Of a stretch of 64,000 nt of DNA, positions 25,567 through 33,863 are shown piece after piece (the stretch's first letter is position 1; every line of letters starts with the position of its first letter). Both the position numbers and the translations under genes were made by a program. The stretch is from an uncultured Roseburia sp. (GTDB lineage: Bacteria; Bacillota; Clostridia; Lachnospirales; Lachnospiraceae): positions 1 through 64,000 of the forward strand of contig CANRYS010000013.1 of NCBI GenBank assembly GCA_947644305.1. The letters are read 5' to 3'. The notes below the pieces were generated by a model that had not been told where the DNA came from, searched no databases, and was given only the letters and a program-made list of their open reading frames with translations.

Positions 25567-26022
25567 ATGGATAAATTTCGAATTCTTGTGAAGGGGATCG
25601 TACAGTGCAACGGAAAATATCTGGTTGTGGAAAAATGGTACGATGACCGGATATTTGAACCGTATCAGTGGGAGTTTTTGGATGGCGTTCTGGAGTTTTC
25701 GGAGACTCCTGAGAAAGCCGTTCAGAGGGTAGTGGAAGAAAAAGCAGGTCTTCATGTTCAGGTAGATAAACCTCTTTATACATGGGGATTTACAGTGGGC
25801 GAGGTGTGCAGTATTGGCATTGCCTTTGAATGTTCTTCCCAGACGGAAGAAGTCGTTCTTGCTGAAGATCTGAATGACAGCAAATGGGTTACAAAAGAGG
25901 AGCTGGCTGAGGTGATCACCAATGAAGCTGTTGTAAAGGATATTGAAAAAGCAGGTCTTACCAGCAATTTCAATTTGGATGATTTTGGAAAGGTGGATCT
26001 GTTTATTGAACCTATTGATTAA
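25567..26022 (+). CDS. NUDIX-like protein with degenerate catalytic box
   Basis: 151 residues of Nudix fold. The box region GVLEFSETPEKAVQRVVEEK followed by AGL matches Gx5Ex7 at its start, but of the REUxEE core the first Glu is Val and the last Glu is Lys. Those Glu residues bind metal in active hydrolases, so activity is doubtful. ATG 25567 follows AAGGAGGCAGCG. The end overlaps the pyrC start by 17 bases. It might be an ADP-sugar or nucleotide sensor for the pyr operon, but this is inference. Confidence 0.75.
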   Translation: MDKFRILVKGIVQCNGKYLVVEKWYDDRIFEPYQWEFLDGVLEFSETPEKAVQRVVEEKAGLHVQVDKPLYTWGFTVGEVCSIGIAFECSSQTEEVVLAEDLNDSKWVTKEELAEVITNEAVVKDIEKAGLTSNFNLDDFGKVDLFIEPID

Positions 26023-27304
26023 AAACGGACATCTTTTGGATCCGGCCAGCGGGTATGATGAGATCGGTGATCTGTATGTGAGCAATGGAAGGATTGCGGA
26101 CAGAGGTATATTTTCCGAAGAGAAGCGACAAGAAATTGCGACAGCGGGAACGAAGGTCATCGATGCAGCCGGAAAATACGTGATGCCTGGGTTTGTAGAT
26201 CTGCACGTACATCTGAGAGAACCAGGTTATGAGTACAAAGAAACGATAAAGACGGGAACGATGGCGGCAGCAAAAGGCGGCTTTACGGCTGTCTGCCCGA
26301 TGCCAAACACGAATCCCTCTACTGATTGTCCAGAGATGGTACAAAAAGTGCTGGAGATTGCTAAGAAGGACAGTCCGATCCATGTATATCCGGTGGGAGC
26401 CGTGACAAAAGGTCAGAAAGGCAAAGAATTGGCGGATATCGAAGGTATGGTGAAGGCGGGGATCAAAGCCATTAGTGAGGATGGCAAAAGTGTGATGAAT
26501 GCCAGTCTGTACCGACAGGGAATGCAGGAGGCAAGGAGACTTTCGATCCCGGTATTAGCCCACTGTGAAGATATTAATATGGTAGAAAAGGGTGCCATGA
26601 ATGCCGGAAAAAGAGCTGAGGAACTGGGAATAAGAGGAATCAGCAACGCTGTGGAAGATGTGATTGTGGCGCGGGATATCCTGTTGGCAAAAGAGACTGG
26701 AGCTAGACTTCATCTCTGTCACTGTTCTACCGAGGACAGTGTGGAAATGATCCGCATTGCCAGGGAAGAAGGACTCTCGGTGAGCGGTGAGGTGTGTCCA
26801 CATCATTTTACACTGACAGATGAAGACATTCCCGCAGATGATGCAGACTATAAGATGAACCCTCCGCTTCGCTCTTCTACGGATGTAGAAAGATTGAAGC
26901 AGGGGCTGGGAAGCGGGATTATGGAAGCCATTTCTACCGATCATGCTCCACACAGCGCGGAAGAGAAGAATCGGTCTATAGCGGAGGCGCCTTTTGGCAT
27001 CGTTGGTTCGGAAACCGCATTTTCTCTGGCGGTGACAGAGCTTGTGAAGACCGGAATACTCACACCTCTGGAATTGGCGCACCGGATGAGCACTGGTCCC
27101 TGCAGGATCCTGGGTGTTGAGGGTGGGTCGCTCGAACCGGGGAACCCGGCGGATATCACCATAGCAGATTTTGATGCTGAATATGTGATTGACAAAGAAG
27201 AGTTTGTATCAAAAGGGAAGAACACGCCTTTTCACGGACGAAACGTATCCGGCAGCATCGAGTATACCATCGTGGGCGGAGAAGTGGTGTACCCTTTTGC
27301 ATAA
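26006..27304 (+). CDS. pyrC: Dihydroorotase
   Basis: 432 residues. DLHVHLREPG supplies the first two metal His, PMPNTNPSTD the substrate loop, LAHCED and HLCHCST further His ligands, and STDHAPHS the catalytic Asp. It closes carbamoyl-aspartate to dihydroorotate. The proposed start is TTG 26006 (MNLLIKNGHLLDP), about 9 bases after AAAGGTGG and inside the end of the NUDIX gene; an ATG at 25943 would add residues with no family likeness. Overlap suggests coupled translation. Confidence 0.93.
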   Translation: MNLLIKNGHLLDPASGYDEIGDLYVSNGRIADRGIFSEEKRQEIATAGTKVIDAAGKYVMPGFVDLHVHLREPGYEYKETIKTGTMAAAKGGFTAVCPMPNTNPSTDCPEMVQKVLEIAKKDSPIHVYPVGAVTKGQKGKELADIEGMVKAGIKAISEDGKSVMNASLYRQGMQEARRLSIPVLAHCEDINMVEKGAMNAGKRAEELGIRGISNAVEDVIVARDILLAKETGARLHLCHCSTEDSVEMIRIAREEGLSVSGEVCPHHFTLTDEDIPADDADYKMNPPLRSSTDVERLKQGLGSGIMEAISTDHAPHSAEEKNRSIAEAPFGIVGSETAFSLAVTELVKTGILTPLELAHRMSTGPCRILGVEGGSLEPGNPADITIADFDAEYVIDKEEFVSKGKNTPFHGRNVSGSIEYTIVGGEVVYPFA

Positions 27305-27344
27305 CGAAACAGTAACCCGTAAATGATTGCAAAGGAGAAACAGG

Positions 27345-28262
27345 ATGATTAACATACTGGTTGAAAAAATAAAAAAGATGGAAGCACCCATTGTGGTAGG
27401 ACTGGACCCTATGCTGGATTATGTGCCGCAATATTTGCTGCAGAATGCTATCCGTGAACAGGGTGAGACCCTGGAGGCAGCAGCGGAGGCGGTCTGGCAG
27501 TATAACAAGGGGATTGTGGATGCTATCTGTGATATCGTTCCCGCTGTGAAACCTCAGATCGCTATGTATGAACAGTTTGGCATACCGGGACTTGAGGTGT
27601 TTAAGAAAACCGTTGATTATTGCAAGAAAAAGGGACTGGTGGTCATCGGGGATGTAAAGCGGGGGGATATCGGATCCACTTCCGCAGCATATGCCACAGG
27701 ACATATTGGGAAAGTTCAGGTTGGAAGCAAAAAGCTTGCTGGCTTTGACGAAGATTTTATCACGGTAAATCCCTATTTTGGAGTGGATGGGATCAAACCT
27801 TTTGTCGATGTGTGCAAAGAGGAGAAAAAGGGATTATTTATTCTGGTAAAGACATCCAATCCATCCAGCGGAGAGTTCCAGGATCAGAAGATCGATGGAA
27901 AACCACTGTATGAAATGGTTGGTGAGCAAGTGGTAAAATGGGGAGAGGAGTGCATGGGAGACACCTACAGCTATATAGGAGCAGTAGTGGGTGCGACCTA
28001 CCCGGAGATGGGCAAAATTATGAGAAAGGTAATGCCAAAAACTTATATTCTCGTACCTGGCTACGGAGCCCAGGGAGGAACTGCGAAGGATCTTCTTCCG
28101 TATTTTAATGAAGACGGTTTGGGAGCTATCGTGAATTCTTCTAGAGGGATTATCGCGGCATATAAGCAGCCTGCTTACAAAAGGTTTGGAGAGGCAGGAT
28201 TTGCCGAGGCAGCCAGACAGGCTGCGCTGAACATGAAAGAGGATATAAACAGTATTTTCTAG
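27345..28262 (+). CDS. pyrF: Orotidine 5'-phosphate decarboxylase (type 2)
   Basis: 305 residues, the longer type 2 form. VGLDPMLDYVP begins the barrel, VIGDVKRGDIGSTSAAYA has the catalytic Lys-Asp set, and LVPGYGAQGG is the phosphate loop. It converts OMP to UMP, the last step of de novo synthesis. ATG 27345 follows AAAGGAGAAAC. Confidence 0.95.
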   Translation: MINILVEKIKKMEAPIVVGLDPMLDYVPQYLLQNAIREQGETLEAAAEAVWQYNKGIVDAICDIVPAVKPQIAMYEQFGIPGLEVFKKTVDYCKKKGLVVIGDVKRGDIGSTSAAYATGHIGKVQVGSKKLAGFDEDFITVNPYFGVDGIKPFVDVCKEEKKGLFILVKTSNPSSGEFQDQKIDGKPLYEMVGEQVVKWGEECMGDTYSYIGAVVGATYPEMGKIMRKVMPKTYILVPGYGAQGGTAKDLLPYFNEDGLGAIVNSSRGIIAAYKQPAYKRFGEAGFAEAARQAALNMKEDINSIF

Positions 28263-28280
28263 GTATAAGGAGGTATCATT

Positions 28281-29225
28281 ATGAAAAAAGTAACAAAAAT
28301 TTTAGCGCTTATGATGTGTGTGGTTCTGTCCATCGGTTGTCTGACCGGATGCGGCGGGAAAAGCGAAGAGGAGGTCTTGATGTCAGCCATTACCGGCATA
28401 AATAATGCTGAGAGTTGTGAAGTAGAAGTCAGCATGGCAGGCAAGATGTCCATGAAGATGGGAGAAGAGGCTCAGGATCTGGATATGAAGATGGATATGA
28501 AAGGTACATCGTTTCAAGATCCATTGAAAATGAAAATAACTGGTTCGGTATCAACGATGGGCCAGTCCACAACGATGGAGTCTTACATCCAGAAAGAGAA
28601 TGAAAAATATGTGCTCTACAGTAATGTAGAGGGAACCTGGACGAAGATGGAGCTGGGAGACCTGGATACCGCTCTTTCTTCTTCTGGCATGAGTTCATTT
28701 TCCAATCAGTTAAGCGCTGACATCGGCAAATATACAAAAAAGGAAGAAAAGAAAGAGGGAGAAACAACTTACCTTGTATATGATTATACGGTAAGCGGTG
28801 AGGAAATGGAGTCCATGTTAGAGGGGAGCACTTCCAGCATCAAATCAATGTTAGGCGATTCCGTAAATGCAAAAGAATACGAAGATCTTATGAACAGAGT
28901 GGTGTCCAGCATCGGAAATGTGACACTGACGGTATATGTGGATGTGAAAAAGCAAGAGATCAGCCGCGTGGAGTATCCAATGACCGATATGATGAATAAG
29001 ATGTTCGACGAGTTTATGAAATATATAAAAGAAAAGGCATTGGAAGAGGCCACAGAGGACGAAGCAGAAGAAGCAAAAGAGATAATGGATTCCATTGAGA
29101 TGAAAGTTTCGGATATGAACATGTCTGTATCTTACAAAAATGTAAACAAGGCGGAAGACTTTGAGATTCCGAATGAAGCACTGAAGGCAGAATCAATGAC
29201 GGATGCTTTGAGCAGTCTTGAATAA
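28281..29225 (+). CDS. Lipoprotein of unknown function
   Basis: 314 residues. The signal peptide ends in the lipobox SIGCLTGC, with the lipid-bearing Cys at about 25. The mature part is acidic and Met-rich, with beta-strand patterns such as MKGTSFQDPLKMKITGSVST and YVLYSNVEGTWTKMEL, similar in style to DUF6612/LolA-like lipoproteins. It lies between pyrF and pyrK with short gaps and strong ribosome sites (GGAGG), so it is transcribed with the pyr genes, for no obvious reason. Confidence 0.75.
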   Translation: MKKVTKILALMMCVVLSIGCLTGCGGKSEEEVLMSAITGINNAESCEVEVSMAGKMSMKMGEEAQDLDMKMDMKGTSFQDPLKMKITGSVSTMGQSTTMESYIQKENEKYVLYSNVEGTWTKMELGDLDTALSSSGMSSFSNQLSADIGKYTKKEEKKEGETTYLVYDYTVSGEEMESMLEGSTSSIKSMLGDSVNAKEYEDLMNRVVSSIGNVTLTVYVDVKKQEISRVEYPMTDMMNKMFDEFMKYIKEKALEEATEDEAEEAKEIMDSIEMKVSDMNMSVSYKNVNKAEDFEIPNEALKAESMTDALSSLE

Positions 29226-29237
29226 GAGGAGCAGGAT

Positions 29238-30014
29238 ATGAGTAAACAGAAAAGTCTATGCCGTGTTCGGGAGTCAGTAAAGCTGGCTCCCGCTGTATAT
29301 AGCCTGTGGCTGGAGGCGCCGGATATAGTGAAACAGGCCCTTCCGGGACAATTTGTGTCCCTGTACTGTCAGGAGAGGGACAGGCTTCTGCCAAGACCCA
29401 TCAGTATCTGTGAACTGGATCGGAAAGCGGGGAGCCTGAGACTGGTGTACCGTGTCGTGGGAGCAGGAACGGAGGAATTCTCCCGGCTGGTTTCCGGGGA
29501 TCAGATCGAGGTATTGGGCCCTCTGGGAAATGGATTTGAGCGTGAGGGGAGGAGACCGCTGTTAATCGGTGGCGGTATCGGTATTCCACCGATGCTGGAA
29601 CTGGCAAAACAGTTTGGCGGCAGCGCTACGGCGGTGCTGGGATACCGGGACAGTGACATGTTTTTGAAAGAAGAATTTGAAGGATACGCAAGAGTCGTCA
29701 TCGCTACGGACGATGGAAGCGCAGGCACGAAGGGAACTGTGATCGATGCCATAGGTGAGCAAAAGCTTTTGGAGGATGGGGTGGATGTGATCTATTCCTG
29801 CGGCCCCACGCCGATGCTGCGGGGAGTAAAACACTTTGCCCAGGAGCATGATATCAAGGCATATCTGTCCATGGAAGAGCGTATGGCCTGTGGAGTGGGG
29901 GCATGTCTGGCTTGTGTCTGCCAGTCTGCAGAGGTCGATGACCATTCTAAGGTAAAAAATAAGAGAGTCTGCAAGGATGGTCCGGTATTTTTGTCTACAG
30001 AAGTAGAACTATAG
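29238..30014 (+). CDS. pyrK: Dihydroorotate dehydrogenase electron-transfer subunit
   Basis: 258 residues. The FAD domain has RPISICELD, the NAD domain GGGIGIPPMLELA, and the C-terminal MACGVGACLACVC provides three of the Cys for the 2Fe-2S cluster. PyrK passes electrons from the PyrD flavin to NAD. It precedes pyrD by 27 bases, as usual for the type 1B enzyme. Confidence 0.94.
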   Translation: MSKQKSLCRVRESVKLAPAVYSLWLEAPDIVKQALPGQFVSLYCQERDRLLPRPISICELDRKAGSLRLVYRVVGAGTEEFSRLVSGDQIEVLGPLGNGFEREGRRPLLIGGGIGIPPMLELAKQFGGSATAVLGYRDSDMFLKEEFEGYARVVIATDDGSAGTKGTVIDAIGEQKLLEDGVDVIYSCGPTPMLRGVKHFAQEHDIKAYLSMEERMACGVGACLACVCQSAEVDDHSKVKNKRVCKDGPVFLSTEVEL

Positions 30015-30041
30015 ACGATTGATAATGAGAGGGAGAAGGAT

Positions 30042-30944
30042 ATGAGTTTAGAAGTTAATTTCGCAGGAATACTCTTTAAGAATCCGGTTACGACGGCGTC
30101 AGGAACCTTTGGCTCGGGCATGGAGTACAGTGAGTTCGTGGATCTGAGTCGACTGGGGGCAGTGACGACAAAAGGAGTTGCCAGTGTGCCCTGGGAGGGA
30201 AATCCCACGCCCAGGATCGCGGAGACTCACGCTGGTATGTTAAATGCCATCGGTCTGCAAAATCCGGGAATCGATACCTTTATCCAGAGGGATCTTCCTT
30301 TTCTACAAGAGAAGAATGCCAGGGTGATCGTGAACATATGCGGGCGTTCCAAAGAGGATTATGTGGAAGTGGCGGAGCGGTTGGCAGAGGAGCCGGTGGA
30401 TATGCTGGAGATCAATATTTCCTGCCCGAATGTAAAGGCAGGAGGAATCGCTTTTGGACAGAAGCCAGAGATGGCAGAGGAGATTACCAGGGCGGTAAAG
30501 CAGGTGGCAAAACAGCCAGTCATCATGAAACTCAGCCCGAATGTGACAGACATCACCGAGATGGCCAGAGCGGTGGAAGCAGGCGGGGCCGACGGGGTTT
30601 CCCTGATCAATACGCTGACGGGAATGAAGATCGATGTGGCGAGGAAGGCCTTTGCCATCGCCAATCAGACCGCAGGAATGTCCGGCCCCTGTGTGAAGCC
30701 GGTGGCGGTGCGTATGGTGTATCAGGTGGCGCATGCGGTAAAGATCCCGGTTCTTGGTATGGGTGGGATTCAGAACACCGAGGATGCCCTGGAGTTTCTC
30801 ATGGCGGGAGCTACGATGGTGGCGGTGGGGACGGCAAACTTTTTCAACCCCTGTGCCACGACAGAGATCATCGACGGGCTGGAACGCTATGTGAAGGAAG
30901 AGGGGCTATCGAGCATTACGGATATTATCGGGTGTGTGGGTTAA
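30042..30944 (+). CDS. pyrD: Dihydroorotate dehydrogenase, catalytic subunit (1B)
   Basis: 300 residues. NPVTTASGTFG, LEINISCPNVKAGG with the active-site Cys, and GMGGIQNTEDALEFLMAGA (FMN phosphate site) identify a class 1B enzyme working with PyrK. It oxidises dihydroorotate to orotate. The run ends here; pyrE, often next, is not in the window. Confidence 0.95.
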   Translation: MSLEVNFAGILFKNPVTTASGTFGSGMEYSEFVDLSRLGAVTTKGVASVPWEGNPTPRIAETHAGMLNAIGLQNPGIDTFIQRDLPFLQEKNARVIVNICGRSKEDYVEVAERLAEEPVDMLEINISCPNVKAGGIAFGQKPEMAEEITRAVKQVAKQPVIMKLSPNVTDITEMARAVEAGGADGVSLINTLTGMKIDVARKAFAIANQTAGMSGPCVKPVAVRMVYQVAHAVKIPVLGMGGIQNTEDALEFLMAGATMVAVGTANFFNPCATTEIIDGLERYVKEEGLSSITDIIGCVG

Positions 30945-30997
30945 ATGGCAGAAAACAGACAATACGACCATGAATACAAAGTAAGGGAGGAAGTTTT

Positions 30998-31438
30998 ATG
31001 AGTGAAGAAATAAAAATCATAGAAGAACGAATATCCTCAACGGAATATATAAGTTTTTTAAAAAGGACAGACTTGGGTTCACAATATCCAAAGGAACGGT
31101 TTGAGGAAAGAATATCTAAACTCGTAAACAATGTTACGATAAGTCTTGTTGCAAGAAACGAGAATGGTTTAATCGTTGGCGTTTTATTTGGGTTGACGGA
31201 TTATGTATATTGGCTCTATGTAACAGATTTAGGGATTGCCAGAGACTATGAGGGACAAGGTATTGGGAGACAGCTTATGAAAGCCGCGCACGATAAGGCA
31301 GGTGGTGAAAAAGATATTGCAGTATATTTGATAGCAAATGAAAATGCTATTCCATTTTATGAGAAACTTGGTATGAAAAAGGCAAATGATGTGATGCAAT
31401 ATAATCATATTGAATGGACTGAATTTACAGTGCAATAG
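30998..31438 (+). CDS. GNAT-family N-acetyltransferase
   Basis: 146 residues. LGIARDYEGQGIGRQLMKAA is the acetyl-CoA binding motif A, and LIANENAIPFYEKLGM is motif B. Substrate unknown. Base composition is clearly more AT-rich than the pyr and rib genes on either side, which suggests recent acquisition. The ribosome site GGGAGGAAG precedes the ATG. Confidence 0.85.
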   Translation: MSEEIKIIEERISSTEYISFLKRTDLGSQYPKERFEERISKLVNNVTISLVARNENGLIVGVLFGLTDYVYWLYVTDLGIARDYEGQGIGRQLMKAAHDKAGGEKDIAVYLIANENAIPFYEKLGMKKANDVMQYNHIEWTEFTVQ

Positions 31439-31745
31439 AAAATACAAATCCCGATTTATCTATCAAACCCTCTAATAAAAACGCTAATCATAAAAATCAA
31501 TGGCAACATAGTTTTGAAATACAGTATTATCATAATACCACAGGTTTCAATAAAATCAAGTATTTGCAAAAGCCCAAAGATACATTTTTGGGTGATGTCT
31601 GTAGACATTTAGAGGTAAAATGTCAATAAGGTCTGTATATCTGCCCTATGCAATTAGCCTATTACGGTAGGTATGCAGAGCGTTAAAAATATATCGCCAT
31701 TTCTCTGCTGTGAAGCAGCCATTGTGCCAGCCTGGCAGTTATCAT
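31439..31745 (+). other. Gene-free AT-rich spacer
   Basis: No coding sequence or RNA gene was recognised. A small perfect inverted repeat GTATTAT-C-ATAATAC lies near 31523. The stretch ends at the rib promoter. Confidence 0.5.
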
Positions 31746-31774
31746 TTGACAGAATAAAACCACCATGTTATAAT
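31746..31774 (+). promoter_or_regulatory. Consensus promoter of the rib operon
   Basis: Perfect TTGACA (31746-31751) and TATAAT (31769-31774) with 17 bases between. Start of transcription is expected near 31781, just ahead of an 18-base palindrome and the FMN riboswitch. Confidence 0.85.
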
Positions 31775-31787
31775 TAAGTTCTATTAG

Positions 31788-31805
31788 CTCGACGGCGCCG
31801 TCGAG
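31788..31805. repeat. 18-bp perfect palindrome in the rib leader
   Basis: CTCGACGGCGCCGTCGAG is fully self-complementary and GC-rich in an AT-rich setting. It lies between the expected transcript start and the riboswitch. Confidence 0.7.
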
Positions 31806-31813
31806 TTATAACA

Positions 31814-31938
31814 ATCTTCAGGGCGAGGTGCAATTCCTCACCGGCGGTTACAGCCCGCGACCGGCTCGGCACATGTTGCCGTTGCCGCTGATTTGGTGAA
31901 ATTCCAAAGCCGACAGTATAGTCTGGATGAAAGAAGAT
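31814..31938 (+). promoter_or_regulatory. FMN riboswitch (RFN element)
   Basis: ATCTTC (31814-31819) pairs with GAAGAT (31933-31938) to close the element. Inside, the conserved AGGGCGAGGTGCAATTCC, ACCGGCGG, CCCGCGA and the late CCGACAGTATAGTCTGGATG are present. FMN binding would favour the terminator at 31972-32009 and shut off riboflavin synthesis. Confidence 0.95.
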
Positions 31939-31971
31939 GGTTCGAGATGTTAGAAGAATGAGATTTTTATG

Positions 31972-32009
31972 AGCCCTGAATATAATTGTATTATATTCAG
32001 GGCTTTTTG
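31972..32009 (+). terminator. Riboswitch-controlled terminator
   Basis: Arms AGCCCTGAATATAA (31972-31985) / TTATATTCAGGGCT (31991-32004) and five T, just before ribD. It is the expression platform of the FMN riboswitch. Confidence 0.9.
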
Positions 32010-32041
32010 AATATGCTGCGCTGCGGAAGGAGGAATCCCTT

Positions 32042-33157
32042 ATGACACACGAAGATTATATGAAACATGCCCTGGAGTTGGCGAAGACTGCCATGGGACA
32101 CACCTCTCCCAATCCCATGGTGGGATGTGTGGTGGTGAAAGATGGAAGGATCGTGGCAGAGGGATGCCATGAGAAATATGGTGAATTTCACGCTGAGAGA
32201 AATGCACTGACAAAATGCAGGGAAGATGTGGAAGGGGCAGATTTGTATGTTACCCTGGAACCCTGCTGCCATCAGGGAAAGACGCCGCCCTGTACGGATA
32301 TCATTATCGAAAAAAAGATCGGCAGGGTTTTTGTGGGGGCTATGGATCCCAATCCCAAAGTGGCGGGAAATGGTGTTCGTCTGTTGAGAGAAAAGGGAAT
32401 CCAGGTGGAGACCGGGATCTTGGAAAAAGAATGCCTGGAGCTTAATGAGATATTTTTTCATTTTATCCGCACCGGAATGCCCTTTGTGGCGATGAAATAT
32501 GCCATGACGCTGGATGGAAAGATCGCCGCCTATACCGGGGATTCCAAATGGGTGACGGGGGAAGCTGCCAGGGAGCATGTGCATGAGCTCCGAAATCAGT
32601 ATTCTGCCATCATGGCGGGGGTGGATACGGTTCTCGCCGACGACCCTATGCTGAATTGCCGCATCCCGAAGGGCACAGATCCGGTCCGCATCATCTGTGA
32701 TACCCATCTCAGGATTCCAGAGGAGAGCCAGATTGTGACATCTGCATCGGAAATTCGCACGATTGTGGCCTATGCCGGGGATGGAAAGGAAGAAAAGAAA
32801 GTGAAACTCTTGTCTACTGGAGTAGAATTGATAAAGTGCGGAGATGGAGACCAGGTGGACCTGGAACTGTTATTTCAAAAGCTGGGAGAGATGCAGATCG
32901 ACAGTGTTCTGGTAGAGGGAGGCGGAACGTTGCATGGTTCCCTTCTTCTGACTGGACTTGTAAACCGGGTGTACGCCTATGTCGCCCCAAAACTGATCGG
33001 GGGAAAAGAGGCAAAATCCCCGGTGGAGGGGGCTGGTTTTGCCAGAATGAGAGAGGCAGAAGTTCTAAATGAAATAGAAATCATCCCCTTTGGGGAAGAT
33101 ATCTGTATCACGGGAAAAATGCCGGAAAAGGAGGCGGATATATGTTTACCGGAATAA
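32042..33157 (+). CDS. ribD: Riboflavin biosynthesis deaminase/reductase
   Basis: 371 residues, bifunctional. The N-terminal deaminase has HAERNAL (zinc His and catalytic Glu) and EPCCHQGKTPPC (zinc Cys pair). The C-terminal reductase begins near residue 148 with MKYAMTLDGKIA and includes VEGGGTLHGSLL. It carries out the second and third steps from GTP to lumazine. It overlaps ribE by 16 bases. Confidence 0.96.
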   Translation: MTHEDYMKHALELAKTAMGHTSPNPMVGCVVVKDGRIVAEGCHEKYGEFHAERNALTKCREDVEGADLYVTLEPCCHQGKTPPCTDIIIEKKIGRVFVGAMDPNPKVAGNGVRLLREKGIQVETGILEKECLELNEIFFHFIRTGMPFVAMKYAMTLDGKIAAYTGDSKWVTGEAAREHVHELRNQYSAIMAGVDTVLADDPMLNCRIPKGTDPVRIICDTHLRIPEESQIVTSASEIRTIVAYAGDGKEEKKVKLLSTGVELIKCGDGDQVDLELLFQKLGEMQIDSVLVEGGGTLHGSLLLTGLVNRVYAYVAPKLIGGKEAKSPVEGAGFARMREAEVLNEIEIIPFGEDICITGKMPEKEADICLPE

Positions 33158-33795
33158 TCGAAGAGATCGGGAGGATTGATTCCATCAAAAAGGGAACCCA
33201 GTCGGCGGTGATGGGAATCCGCTGCCAGAAGGTGCTGGAGGGGACGAAGATCGGCGACAGTATCGCCATCAACGGAGTTTGTCTCACAGTGACCAGTCTG
33301 TATGAGCAGGGTTATACGGCGGATATCATGGCGGAGACACTGGAGCGAAGCTCTCTGGGCAGCCTGTCAAAGAACAGCCCGGTGAACTTAGAGCGGGCGA
33401 TGGCGGCAGACGGACGCTTTGGCGGACACATTGTGGCAGGGCATATCGACGGCACCGGAAAGATCCGGGATATCCGCCGGGACGAGACCGCGGTATGGTA
33501 CACGGTGGAGGCAAAACCTCAGATTCTGAGGTATGTTGTGGAAAAGGGCTCCATTGCGATAGACGGTATCAGCCTAACGGTGGCCAGAGTGACAGACAGG
33601 GATTTTTCTGTGTCCATCATTCCCCACACCCAGGGGGAGACCAGTCTGGGATTCCGGCAGAAGGGCGACATAGTAAATCTTGAGTGTGATGTCATTGGAA
33701 AATATGTAGAAAAACTGATGAAACCAACAGATAATACTACGAGAGTAGAATCAAACATCACGGATACGTTTCTTATGGAACATGGATTTATATAA
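33142..33795 (+). CDS. ribE: Riboflavin synthase alpha chain
   Basis: 217 residues made of two similar lumazine-binding halves: MFTGIIEEIGRI...SIAINGVCLTV and GHIVAGHIDGTG...SIAIDGISLTV. It dismutates two lumazines into riboflavin. AAAAGGAGG precedes the ATG inside the end of ribD. Confidence 0.95.
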   Translation: MFTGIIEEIGRIDSIKKGTQSAVMGIRCQKVLEGTKIGDSIAINGVCLTVTSLYEQGYTADIMAETLERSSLGSLSKNSPVNLERAMAADGRFGGHIVAGHIDGTGKIRDIRRDETAVWYTVEAKPQILRYVVEKGSIAIDGISLTVARVTDRDFSVSIIPHTQGETSLGFRQKGDIVNLECDVIGKYVEKLMKPTDNTTRVESNITDTFLMEHGFI

Positions 33796-33798
33796 TGC

Positions 33799-33832
33799 CA
33801 GGGTCAAAAGATCAAAAGACCTTTTGACCCTG
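33799..33832 (+). other. Intra-operon hairpin between ribE and ribBA
   Basis: Perfect 12-base arms CAGGGTCAAAAG / CTTTTGACCCTG with a 10-base loop and no T run. It may be a processing or stability element that adjusts downstream output. Confidence 0.6.
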
Positions 33833-33863
33833 TTACAAAATATTCCTAAGCAGGAGGTAGGTT

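Noticed and set aside
30338-30973. Plus-strand frame of 211 codons within pyrD
   Set aside because: Gly/Arg-rich out-of-frame shadow; pyrD has complete motifs in the other frame.
31523-31537. Short inverted repeat GTATTAT-C-ATAATAC as a terminator
   Set aside because: Too short and AT-rich with no T run; likely chance.
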